Below, in pieces: positions 1 through 10,070 of a DNA stretch of 64,000 bases. The notes under the pieces were generated by a model, which was given only the letters and a program-made list of their open reading frames with translations, made no database searches and was not told the origin of the DNA. The first letter of the stretch is position 1. The number at the start of each line of letters is the position of its first letter. The translations under genes and the position numbers were made by a program. This stretch comes from Persicaria tinctoria. Taxonomy: Eukaryota; Streptophyta; Magnoliopsida; Caryophyllales; Polygonaceae. The stretch covers positions 124,001-188,000 of the forward strand of contig JBANSL010000005.1 in NCBI GenBank assembly GCA_037127255.1, in the 5' to 3' direction.

Positions 1-1646
1 ATAAACAAAAGGTAATACTTATGACCCTCCTTGCTAGGCACAGGAGATGTCCAAATATCACTATGAATAATATCAAAAGGTGCGAAAGTAGTGTTTAAAG
101 AACGCTGAAACGGAAGTCTGGCATGCTTGCCTAACTGACAAGACGAACATAAACCAGAGCGGTGCTCTTTATTACAAATGACAAGACTCTTAGAACGAAG
201 TAAATCTAAAACTGCAGGACTGGGATGACCAAGACGAGCATGCCAAAGACTGGATGATGATGCCGAGAGGGCGACTGGACTTGACGGGCTGGATGGTGAA
301 GGCGACGACACAGGATAGAGCTCCCCAGTGCTATTACATCTCAGGCGAGTAACCCCCGTAGTAAGATCCTTCACAGAGAAACCAAACGGATCAAACTCAA
401 GAGAAACATCATTGTCAGTGGTAAACCGACGGACAGAGATAAGGTTTTTGACAAGTTTGGGGGCAATAAGGACATTGTTTAGGTGCAAAGGGTTGGTAGG
501 GGTTGGTAGTGTGGTGTGGCCAATGCCCGAAGTAGCAAGGCGACCACCGTTGCCAACGATAATAGAATGAGCAGGACCCTTAAAAGAATGAGATGAGAGA
601 GTACCTGAGGAGTTCGTCATATGAGAGGTAGCGCCAGTGTCCATGTACCAAGAGCCGTCAGGAGGTGTCAGCTGCATGGAAGAGAAGGCGTTGTGCACAT
701 CAGTCGGGTATGCCTGATCGGATGATGGACGGGGAGCAGGACCCAACAAGCCCTGCTGGCGGTTGAGATATGGGGCAGGTCCACGAAACGACGCACCGGG
801 GTAGCCATAGGGCATCCAAGGAGGGTAGCCGGGGTTGGGGTACCAAGAGGGGTGGCGGTTATCATGTTGCTGCGGGCGCCAGGTGATGCGGCCACCGCGG
901 CCGCCGCCTCTAGGTCCTTGCTGATCGTTGGTGCGGCCTGGCTGGAGGGCGAGTTGCTCGATGATGTCGCTGGATGAGACCAACGCCGTCTTGTCTTTGG
1001 CGGCGTCGGTTGTCTGACGTTGAAGGCGAGTCTCCTCCAGGATCAGTTGAGACCGGGTCTTCTCGAATGTAGGGAGAGGCTCTGTCTGCTGAATATGAGT
1101 AGCAGCAGCGTTGTATTCGGAAGGGAGACCAGAGAGAACCTGAAGAACCAGACGGGTGGCACTGGGTTTGGAGTCGACAGCGTCGAGCTGATCAGCCAGG
1201 GTCTTGATGTGCTAACAGTAGGCAGATATCGACGGAAAAGAGGAAAGCTTGCAACCTGAGAATTCGTGCTCGAGATAGACAGCACGGGTGGACTTGTTGT
1301 CTTGAAAGAGATCCTGAAGTTTCTTCCAAGCTTGCAAGGCGTTGTCTTTGGGGTCAAGGATAGTGGTCAATAGATCTTTTGAGATGGTGTTAAAGATCCA
1401 TTGAAGAACAATGGTGTCAAGTTGAGCGAAGAGATCGTCGTCTTCGCTTGCAGGGCGGTTAGCGGAGGAGTCAATGTGGTGGAGGACTTTATGAGCCTTA
1501 ACATGGGTCGTGAAGAGGTGCGACCACATGGTATAGGTACTGGACTCATGATCAAGAATGATAGGGATGCAATTTTTGATGTTGGAGATGGTTAGGGCGG
1601 AATGGTAGGGCGGCTTAATGGGGTTGGTAGGTTGTGGGTTAGCCAT
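1..1646 (-). pseudogene. copia-1 gag-pol, N-terminal part, one in-frame TAG
   Basis: The frame starts at ATG 1646 (MANPQPTNPIKPPYHSALTI) and encodes a copia-type gag (UBN2-like; residues 1-144). At 1212-1214 there is a TAG where a CAG glutamine codon would fit (SAYC-stop-HIKTLADQL). Past it the same frame is open to the window edge: a Gly/Arg-rich tract (GGGRGGR), a protease active site in WYMDTGATSHM, then a GAG-pre-integrase domain with WHARLGHPSPAVLDLL, the integrase zinc-binding Cys pair (GLCSSCQLGKHARL) and the start of the integrase core (FDIIHSDIWTSPVPS). Apart from the single nonsense codon I see no frameshift. Product is a retrotransposon polyprotein; integrase core, RT and RNase H lie beyond the edge. 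Confidence 0.9.
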
Positions 1647-1957
1647 GGGGACGAGAAGAGAGGGCTAAGGGCGGCGTGGAGAGGGAGAAGAGCTGGTGAC
1701 GCGGGCGCGCTGTGGGCAACGCGGGCGCGCAGGGGGATGACGCGGGCGCGCTAGTGGTTGGCGCGGGCGCGCTATGGGTTGGCCGACGGTAGGATTGCGG
1801 CGGCGAGGAGAGGGAAGGAGGGGGCCGACGGTGGGAGGGCGGCGGCGATGAGAGAGAAGGAGGGGGCCGACGGTGGGAGGGCGGCGGCGAGGAGAGAGAG
1901 AGAAGGAGGTGGCGGCTAGGTTTAGAGAAAGAAAGAATTTAGGGTTTTTGGATCTTA

Positions 1958-1970
1958 GGCTGTGATACCA
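1958..1970 (-). other. primer binding site of copia-1
   Basis: TGGTATCACAGCC directly follows the LTR. It is one base off TGGTATCAGAGCC, the usual plant copia site complementary to initiator tRNA-Met. Confidence 0.85.
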
Positions 1971-2108
1971 TGTGAGATCATGAGATTGATTGTAATGTCC
2001 TCCTTGAGGGTTTCCGTTCATTGATATAACATATATATAGGTTACAAGGTATTGGGCCTTAACGGGCTTTCAGCCCACTATACAATAGGAGACCTAGTAA
2101 TCTATCAC
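1971..2108 (-). repeat. 5' LTR of copia-1 (138 bp)
   Basis: On the minus strand the LTR begins TGATAGATTACTAGG and ends CTCATGATCTCACA, so it has the TG...CA termini of LTRs. It is immediately followed by the primer binding site. It is unusually short, at 138 bp. The outer border is set by the TG and is less certain than the inner one, because the 3' LTR is not in the window for comparison. Confidence 0.75.
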
Positions 2109-3089
2109 CATCTTCTCGCCCCCGTCTCCGTCCACTTGTCTGGACTCGCCTTCGATTTCCACTCTTCCGGCGTCGCCCTCGCTTCTCTCATCGACAGCTC
2201 GTCTACCGGTACCACCGTTCCTCCCATCCGTTGTAACTGCAACGTACGCACTGCCAACCTTTCTATTTCTATCTATATTTATTTTCCATTTTAATCCATC
2301 CTTAGTCTGACTAATACCCTTATATATTTATATATACTTGTGTTGTAGCTCTCTATATTAAATTATTAATTACTATTTACTACTATGTATAGGAATCGAA
2401 TATATAAAATATTCAGTAGCACAGTGACATTTGTGGGTAGTGAAGACGGTGCTCCAAGAAAGTGTGCATGTCCATTTTTCACCTAATTAGTCGATCAGGA
2501 ACCTTGAATTGTATTTTGACAAAATTAGCATTTGAATTGGTGGAAGGGAAGTCATTTATACTGCTAAGCGATAGCGTCTACGTACATTCAACTCAACTTA
2601 CAAACAATCTAGCTTGATCCTTATTGTTTATACATGTATGTATAGAAGGGACCAATTCGACCGTACTCGATCATTGTCCGTCCGTATAAAGTGAAATGTA
2701 AGTATGATCAAATTAACATGCATTTGGGAATTAATGTTTTTGTTTTTTGGCTTCCCAACTCCGATCCTTTAGGCTTAAAGTATTGTTTTTGTTGCCTAGC
2801 TGTGTGGGAGTGGTGGCCGGGAAGGGAGGTTGGGGGAAGGTGTAAAATGAATACTAGCAAATTAAAGCAAACAACATTTTCATAAGGGCCGGGGGGTCCA
2901 GGCGGCGACGGGACCTAAACTAATTAACTTGAGATGTAATTGCGCGCAGATATGCGAATTCATCCAACAATTGAACGAATTGAAGATCCTACCCTACCCT
3001 ACCCTACCCTACCATGTGAATATTTGTGGATCCAACCTTACGTACATCCAAGCTTAGCTGCAGCTAGGGAGGGACCAATTCAATTCTCA
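2109..3089. other. intergenic DNA between copia-1 and MULE-A
   Basis: No supportable gene. It holds a short pyrimidine-rich stretch next to the LTR, AT-rich unique sequence, and a five-unit TACCC microsatellite at 2989-3013. Confidence 0.6.
2989..3013. repeat. (TACCC)5 microsatellite
   Basis: Five perfect pentanucleotide units directly upstream of the MULE-A insertion site. Confidence 0.9.
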
Positions 3090-3098
3090 AGTCTCTAC
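3090..3098. repeat. target-site duplication of MULE-A, left copy
   Basis: AGTCTCTAC, repeated exactly at 8881-8889 just outside the other end. Confidence 0.8.
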
Positions 3099-3200
3099 CG
3101 ACAATGATACACTTACCCTCTGGTAAGCTTACCCGGAGGTAAAATTGTAACATCCTTTTGGTCAAAAGTAAGTCAGTAGGGTAATAATTACCTACAGCTT
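3099..3200. repeat. left terminal inverted repeat of MULE-A
   Basis: About 77 bp (3100-3176) match, by eye at close to nine positions in ten, the reverse complement of the right end of MULE-B (14351-14428). After a roughly 25-bp gap the match resumes with GTAGGGTAATAATTACCT against GTAGGGCAATAATAACCT. Confidence 0.8.
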
Positions 3201-3489
3201 TTAGGGGAGTAATTAGTAGACAACCTTGATTATAGCATCAACAATTAATGTCTCTTACCTCACTCATCTCCAATGTAAACTTTGGATTTAATTAAGTAAA
3301 ATAGGTAAAGTTTTAGAATAATTTTCATTGTTATTCTAAGTAAAATAATTATAAGAATTTATTTAAAGTGATAAAGCCCCTTATTATTCTAATTATTTAA
3401 TGTATGCATTTTAAATTAAATTAAATAAATAAATTACAATATATATAAGGGGATATATGATTACATGTAATACAGAGTATAATTTGTGG

Positions 3490-3660
3490 TCTAAGTTGGT
3501 TCACTGAACCGAGCCCAGGGGAAACGAAAAAAAGTGAACCGAACCGGTTCAACCTCGTCATCTTCAACCTCCCGTCTGTAAAAATGGGTGAAATTCAACC
3601 CCTCCAATCTCGCTCGAAACTCAACCAAATCCATTCTAAAAGCTTCCATGTGTGTTGTTA
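3490..3660. repeat. left arm of an inner inverted repeat in MULE-A
   Basis: The block around GTGAACCGAACCGGTTC and CCAATCTCGCTCGAAACTCAACC reappears in reverse complement at 7860-8045 (TGAACCGAACCG, TCAAATCTCGCCCGAAGCTCAACG). Borders are approximate and I found no target-site duplication. This may be a degraded transposon nested in MULE-A or an old internal TIR extension. Confidence 0.6.
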
Positions 3661-4581
3661 TGTAGATTTACATAACCAATTTTGAGATTTCGGATAAAAA
3701 CGAGCTTAAATGATGTTATCCTTAATTCAGAGATTTCACAAAATTTGGACAAAGGATCGAGGTGGAAGGGTGAAATAAAAAACAGACATGTTCACAGAAA
3801 CCAGGGCGACAGAGAAGTTGGCAGCAATTCAAAACCGACACCGGTCAAAGAAAGACTAGGGCGGCGGAGTTTTTGGCGACAAAGAGGGCGGAGTCGTGGA
3901 GGAAGACCAGGTCAACGGTGATGGTGGCGGCAGCGGGCGGAGAAGACGAGGTCGACGGAAATGGTGACGGAAGCGGGCGAAGAAAGGCCAGGGTAACGGA
4001 GATGGTGGCGGAATAGATTAAGAGCTCGTATTTTCGGTGAGGCTCAGTCGCAAAATGGGGTTTTCGTATTTTGTATACGTTTCATCAAAGTTGTTGAACA
4101 AGATTGTTCCATAAGGTATTTAGAACGTGAGCTCGGATTTTTGTCAAAAATGGTGGAAATTTTTTTTCGAAACAATCGACACCCCTTATATATGATGAGC
4201 GATGAAAAACCCGATAGGCCTAAATTGATTACACCATTCTTTTCCTCTTATTTTTTTTATTCAATTTGTACATTTAATTTTAAGAAATGGTGTCTAATTC
4301 ACCCCGAACGACACCGATTATGATTTTGAGAAATTTTGAACATGAGTGAAATAGGGGATGAATTCATCAATTAAACACAAAATTGATCACATTTTTCACA
4401 TGGCAAGATTGATTAGATATTACTTCGTAATTAAGTTGTTTGGAAACCGAAAGGACAAAGAATACAATTTCACCATTAAGACCTTAAACCTTTAACTTAT
4501 GCCTGAGCGAGAGGAAGAAGAAAGGTTTCGAAAGTTCTAATTAAAAACGTATAATAAATACTTTTTTGAAGAACCTACAGT

Positions 4582-4740
4582 AATGTTATCTGGCTTAGTG
4601 GTCTTGTACTAGGAGGAAGATGGAGGGGATGTGGGTTCAATTCCCCTTGGAGACGTGTCTACTCTTTTTTATTTTCCAATTTTCCCTTGTTTTTATGAAC
4701 TAGTTCCCATTTATTTAAAAAGTCTTTTGTTCATTTCATC
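4582..4740 (+). mobile_element. tRNA-derived SINE-like copy 1
   Basis: TGGCTTAGTGG (4591-4601) fits the RNA polymerase III A box. GGTTCAATTCC (4634-4644) fits the B box, at the spacing of a tRNA-derived SINE. A T-rich 3' part follows. It is clearly related to the copy at 5719. There is no cloverleaf, so it is not a functional tRNA gene. Confidence 0.6.
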
Positions 4741-4880
4741 AAAAAAAAGTCTTTTGTTCAACAAGTTCTCATTATAAGTTTTATAAATATGAAAATAAGA
4801 TTCAAGAAATTCAATTTTATTTAATCAACTTAAAATATTACTCTCAAAACACACACTTATAGTAATTACTAAGTATTGAA

Positions 4881-4950
4881 TAAACCCTAAACCCTATATG
4901 ATTTTGCTAAACCCCAAACCCTAAACCCTAAACCCTAAACCCTAAACCTT
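4881..4950. repeat. interstitial telomere-like array (CCCTAAA)n
   Basis: Several perfect and some degenerate copies of the plant telomere unit CCCTAAA, with the longest uninterrupted run at about 4908-4950. It lies inside MULE-A and just before an AT-rich tandem array. Confidence 0.9.
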
Positions 4951-4952
4951 AT

Positions 4953-5262
4953 ATTGGATAAAACCTTATATTAACTAATAAGAAGTATATTGTTATAAGA
5001 ATACTATAAGTGTGTATTTTAAGTAAAAATAATATAAGTAACTAATAATTGTTGGATAAAACCTTATATTAACTAATAGATTGTTATAAGAATACTATAA
5101 GTGTGTTTAAGGAAAAATAATATAAGTAACTAATAATTATTGGATAAAACCTTATACTAACTAATGGGTATTATATTGCTATAAAAATACTATAAGTATG
5201 CCTTTTATGTAAAAATAATATAAGTAACTAATAATAGTTGAATAAAACCTTATGGTATAATA
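4953..5262. repeat. AT-rich tandem repeat, about three units of 85-110 bp
   Basis: Each unit begins with TTGGATAAAACCTTATA or a near copy and includes AATACTATAAGTGTG and AATAATATAAGTAACTAATAA. Further diverged units recur at about 5965-6185. Confidence 0.8.
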
Positions 5263-5718
5263 TTTTTGAGACCTTATTTTCAGAGTCATAAAATAGTTAT
5301 TTTATTCCAAATGAAGATAGAATATAATTGGTACATGGTATAAGTTTTATAAGAGAAAACATTATAATTATTTAAAATGACTAATTAATAATTATATAAT
5401 GTAATTTTCATTTTTTTATTAAATAAGGAAATTATTTATTTAAATTATATTTTTAAAAAATATTTAAGTTGATGTGGACCCATAATTATATTTTAAAAGA
5501 CATTTTCGGATTTTATATCATATATATTTTTAGAATAAGTAAGAGGAGTAATAAGATACCATCCTAATCGTCCATTTCAATTCTTATCCGACGGCTGATA
5601 CACTTGATCCATGTGCTATTTTATCACCCAATAAATGTATCTCATGAATCTTGATACACTTGATTACTAAGCTATTAAATTTAATACATGAATTAAATAT
5701 TTTTAAAAAAAGACAATA

Positions 5719-5865
5719 ACATAATCTGGCATAGTGGATTGGTATTGGGAGGAAGGTGGTGGAGACCTGGGTTCGACCCCCCATGGGGACACTTCGTCTT
5801 TTTTTATTTTTCATTTCCCCCTTGTTCCACCTACCATTTCTCTTCTTTTACAAATATAATAAATA
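5719..5865 (+). mobile_element. tRNA-derived SINE-like copy 2
   Basis: A box TGGCATAGTGG (5727-5737) and B box GGTTCGACCCC (5770-5780), followed by the same T-rich and CCCTTGTT tail as the copy at 4582. The pair differ at many positions, so they look like old independent copies of one family. Confidence 0.6.
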
Positions 5866-5964
5866 TACGAGTATATATAAATTAAAATATAGGTATTCAT
5901 TTATCAAAGTGAGATTCTTTTAATCTTATAAATTTTTAGAATTATATATATATATATATATATA

Positions 5965-6185
5965 AATTATAAAAGACCTTATATTATCTAATAAATTCTT
6001 ATAATAATACTACAAATGTATGTTTTGAGGAAATATCATATAGATAACTAATATTTGTTGAATAAAACTTTATATTATCTACTAAATTTTTATATTAATA
6101 CTATAAGAGCATGTTTGGAGGGAAAATCATATAGGTGACTAATAAGTGTTGAATAATACCTTATATTATCTAATAAATTCTTATA
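5965..6185. repeat. diverged units of the same AT-rich tandem repeat
   Basis: Two to three units beginning ACCTTATATTATCTAATAAA and including TAATACTATAA and ATAGRTRACTAATA. They are separated from the first array by SINE-like copy 2. Confidence 0.6.
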
Positions 6186-7323
6186 AAATGTACAATTGAT
6201 AGGATTTGAACTCAAAAATTCAATAATAATTATTGAATTCTTATAAACCTTATAGTCTTGAAATGATACTTTTATAATCCTAAACTACTTTTTTTATAAA
6301 TAGTTTTATATTAATTTTTAAATTAGATATTAAATCAATATAAACTACTTTTATAATAAGCATATATAAAAATCAATCTAAACTTCAAATTATATGAAAA
6401 TTTGATATAAAATAACCTAACTTCTAATAACGATAATAGTAATGATGATGAGTTATTGTTCCTAATAACTATTGGACTTGACTCAAATTTATTTAGTAAC
6501 TATCTATGTAAACTCTTAATTGAGAATAGTTTACGATGTGTGAATCTTATAGCCATTTTAGGAGTCTTCACCGATAATATTTGAGTTTCCATTTTTCTTT
6601 GATTTTCTTTCATTCTCCTTTGTTTCTTCTTTTTCCTTTAATATTTTTTTTTAATTTTACTAACTATTTGGTTTAATTCAAAACATTGAATCTTATCCTA
6701 ATATAACTATCGGGCTTAAGTACTCAAATTGTTTATTTTCTAACTATCTTTGTGAACTCTTAATCGAGAAGAGTTTACAATGATGTGTGCATCTTAGAAG
6801 AATTCTAACTATCTATGGATTGATATAGGTAATACTTATAAAATTGGTTTTGATTTGATGCATATAAGTTCATTTGTATAAGTTTATATAATAAAAAATA
6901 TACATATGTTATCACAATTATTAATTTAAGTTTATAAGTACCAATTGTACTTGTTTTGATTCCTTCTTGTTATTAATTTGACCATTGAAGTTTGTGAGTT
7001 TAACTTTTTACATGAGTAAGATTTATGAAATTTAATTTTATTCATTCATATATATTTTATGAATTTTAGTTATCGTTTTTCTTTAAGTTTACAAATTTTG
7101 CATAAGAAATGTATTAAGTGCAGGGTGCTGATTTGGAATAAAAAAAAGGTATGGATAATTATTAAAGGCTTAGGGTGTTGATTTTAGCAAAAAAGATAAA
7201 GTATGGGTGGCTACATATAAGAGTAAAAAAAAGCAAATTTTTCCCGCAAAAAAATTTAGCCAAATTTTGATTTTCAGTTTTACCCGCCTAAGTACCAAAT
7301 TTAAATCCAAAACTCAAATATAA

Positions 7324-7345
7324 CCCCCCCCCCCCCCCCCCCCCC
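7324..7345. repeat. poly(C) tract, 22 bases
   Basis: Uninterrupted run of 22 C within MULE-A. Its true length may be uncertain in an assembly. Confidence 0.9.
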
Positions 7346-7859
7346 AATTTTCTTCTATTTTTTTTTTACAGAAAATTGACACATGACCGGTGGCTACGGA
7401 TTCATGGCGATGCGGTGCACCTCTTGGTGGTGGCTCCGGCAGCGGCTAATGGTGGCAGGCGAGGGCGGCAAAGGCGGCTCCGACGAGGGGTGAATTCGAA
7501 ATTGGGGTTATCAGTTTCAGAACGTTTTTGTGGAAATTTTGTGAAGAGGATTGTTGCCGGAGGCGTTTAGAACACAATGGAGTAGTTTGAGAGCTAGGAG
7601 ATGGAGAGAAGAGGCGGTGGTGTGCTTCGAAAGTGAACCCGAAAGGGGGTACATATGGGGGAGGATTAGGGGACGGATGGAATTAAATTAAATCCGTAAA
7701 TCAACTAAATAATCCCCTTTAAGCTTATCCCCAACCTCAATTTGGTGAGATTCGACCTAACTTGGACGGATTTGGGTGAATTTCAAATTTGGGGATAAGT
7801 TCTTTTGGTTGCAATTCAATCCCGAATCTCCAAATTTCTTGCATAAATCTCATTATCAA

Positions 7860-8045
7860 CGAATAAAGAACGTTCTAGAAGCAAAAACGTTGAGCTTCGG
7901 GCGAGATTTGAGGGTGGTTAAAATTTCAACATCTTCATCGCGTTTACAGTTCATCTAAGGAAGAAGAAGCGGTTCGGTTCAGCAACATTTTTTTAAAAGG
8001 ACCCGGTTCGGTTCAACCAAACCAAAAGAAAACTGGTTTAGCCCT
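7860..8045. repeat. right arm of an inner inverted repeat in MULE-A
   Basis: Partner of 3490-3660. The arms enclose about 4.2 kb that includes GC-richer gene-like pieces (3780-4010 and 7376-7640) next to each arm. Confidence 0.6.
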
Positions 8046-8469
8046 TATTTATAATATATACCTATATAGATATATCCGAATACTTTTTTTATTAAAACGC
8101 ACACAATTTAAATAATAAACTAACATAAGATTTAATTAAATACATTTTAGTTTATGTAACATCATTTTTCTAAAACCTTAAAATAAATACCGTATGAACA
8201 CTAAGATGAGTTATAATTATAAATCCTACTTTAGTTTGAAGAGCAAATGTACAACTTTACATTAAAATAATATAACTTAAAAATATTTTATATATTGTAA
8301 GTGCACATAAGTAAACAAGACTAAAATAAAATATATCCCGAATAGTTATAAAACTTTATATATAACTAATTCGAAAAGTTTTTTCTAAGTAAAAAATATT
8401 AATAAATAAATAAAATAAAATAAAAAGACTTTTATTAGAAAAAAAATATTTAATTAAAACGAAAGTAGT

Positions 8470-8880
8470 TTTATATATGGAGTATTCATTACCGCCATAA
8501 CTAATCACATTCCAAATAATAATAAATAGGAACTGGAACTAATTAAGTTGTATAGTACTCGTATAAACAAAGTCTAAAAATTATTTAGTTACAAAGTATA
8601 AATTGTCTAATACTCGTATAAACAAATTACAGTATAAGCAAAGTATAAAAAAAAAAGTTGTTAGGACTTACAGTAGTATTTTCGGATTGTCAACAAACTT
8701 CATTTATTATAGGGAGAGAAGTAATATATGAGTAGTAATTATGACATAGGGGTGCATGGAACCTCACAAAAAAGCAAACATATTTATCTCCTATTAAAAC
8801 ATTTCTTTTTATTACACTTTTTCCTTGGACATGAGAATACCCTTGGGTAAGCTTACCAGAGGGTAAGACAAACAATTTCC
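8470..8880. repeat. right terminal inverted repeat of MULE-A
   Basis: This arm matches the left end of MULE-B (8949-9443) in reverse complement, with small indels, over about 410-490 bp. Clear anchor blocks are TCATTACCGCCATAACTAAT at the inner end, GGGGTGCATGGAACCTCACA in the middle and CTTACCAGAGGGTAAGACAA near the terminus. Confidence 0.85.
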
Positions 8881-8889
8881 AGTCTCTAC
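8881..8889. repeat. target-site duplication of MULE-A, right copy
   Basis: AGTCTCTAC, identical to 3090-3098. A tenth base (C) also matches. Confidence 0.8.
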
Positions 8890-8939
8890 CTCTTAATTTC
8901 CATTTCTCTCTATGCGCGCCATCTGTGTGTGGGTGTCTA

Positions 8940-8948
8940 GTTCACATT
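8940..8948. repeat. target-site duplication of MULE-B, left copy
   Basis: GTTCACATT. The right copy at 14429-14437 reads GTTTACATT, one C/T difference. Confidence 0.7.
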
Positions 8949-9443
8949 GGAAATTGTTTGTCTTACCCTCTGGTAAGCTTACCCAAGGGTATTCCCATGT
9001 CCATGGAAAAAGTAGACTACTTTTTAGGAAAAAGAAATGTTTTAATAGGGGATAAATAGGTTTGCTTTTTTGTGAGGTTCCATGCACCCCTATGTCATAA
9101 TTACTACACCTATATTACTTCTCTCCCCTAATTAAATGAGTTTGTTAACTGATTTTGGGCGGTAATACATTGTCCGAAATGCTACACAAGTAACTCAACG
9201 GCTAGTATTAGTATGCAACTTAATTAATTAATGTAGTTCCAACTTAATTAGTTTATACTTGGTGTATACAACTAAATTAGGTCCAGCTCCTATAATTAAA
9301 AAATGGCGGTACTTTATACATAAATAATTTATAGACTTAGTTTATAATATACTGTACAACTAAATTAGTTCCAGCTCCTATATTTTATTATTTGGAATGT
9401 AATTAGTTATGGCGGTAATGAATAGTCCGTATATAAACTTTTT
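8949..9443. repeat. left terminal inverted repeat of MULE-B
   Basis: Long end sequence shared with the right end of MULE-A in mirror orientation. Against MULE-B's own right end only the terminal stretch and the palindrome GGTAAGCTTACC are conserved. Confidence 0.8.
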
Positions 9444-10070
9444 TACGAAAGTATTATTTGGAGTATTTTTATACTTTGTTTATCTTTGGATATTTACACT
9501 GTGAAAATATTAAAAATTTAGGCTTAGTTTATACTTGCATAATACTGTATATAGCTAACTCAAATAATACTACTATATACCTAACTCAAATAATCCGGCC
9601 CAATTGCGACCTCGGCCCGGCCCAATTGCTCCAAGTGCATCACCCTACTCCATCTGCTTCACCCTGCTGTTTGGAGACGTTGGAGTTTACCTGTGTGAAA
9701 CCGCAAACCGTAAGACAGTGACCCGCCCTCTTCGAAATTAACTCTTCCCTCCATCCCAAGTCTCGACCGTCAACTTCAAAACACAATCATCCCCTGAACA
9801 GCACGGCGACAATCGAACAGCGAATCTCGCTATTGAGAACCAGAATCGTCAGTCGGGCGAGGCGTCTCCTACGTTTCAATATCACAGACCGCCACTCAAT
9901 CTCCAAATTGGTAAGTCTCTCTGGTTTTAATCGGTCAGTTATGTTTGATTTTATGTTCATTAGAGGTTGATTGTACTTGGGGTGGGCAGTGGGCGATTCT
10001 GGGTAGGCCTAGGGTTTCAGTAGACGTGTTATGAAACGAGTATAATTCCTGGTGTGGAAATCAGTTCGCA

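Larger units (their letters stand above)
1..2108 (-). mobile_element. Ty1/copia LTR retrotransposon, 5' part (copia-1), cut by window edge
   Basis: Reading the minus strand there is a short 5' LTR (2108 to 1971), a primer binding site (1970 to 1958), a leader with a proline/arginine-rich tandem stretch (about 1680-1900) and then a gag-pol frame running off the left edge. Gag, protease (DTGA) and GAG-pre-integrase/integrase start in the order typical of Ty1/copia. The 3' half and 3' LTR are outside the window, so no target-site duplication can be checked. The coding frame has only one visible stop, so the insertion looks fairly recent. Confidence 0.93.
3099..8880. mobile_element. MULE-A: non-autonomous Mutator-like element
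   Basis: The element is bounded by the identical 9-bp direct repeat AGTCTCTAC at 3090-3098 and 8881-8889, the target-site duplication size of Mutator elements. Left end reads CGACAATGATACACTTACCC. The right end on the opposite strand reads GGAAATTGTTTGTCTTACCC, so the terminal inverted repeats share the palindromic core CTCTGGTAAGCTTACCC. I find no transposase or long ORF inside. The interior is AT-rich and holds two tRNA-derived SINE-like copies, a telomere-like array, tandem repeats and a second inverted-repeat pair. It is 5.8 kb, slightly larger than the coding MULE-B next to it, and was presumably mobilised by a MULE-B-type transposase (inference). Confidence 0.8.

Noticed and set aside
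4591..4644. tRNA gene candidate (A and B boxes present)
   Set aside because: No acceptor stem or anticodon arm can be drawn, and a related copy with a T-rich tail exists at 5719. A SINE-like origin fits better.
4881..4950. chromosome end or telomere
   Set aside because: The array is about 70 bp, degenerate at its edges and surrounded by ordinary sequence and transposons.
8470..9443. independent fold-back transposon of about 970 bp
   Set aside because: No duplication flanks its outer borders; the two arms are better explained as facing ends of MULE-A and MULE-B.
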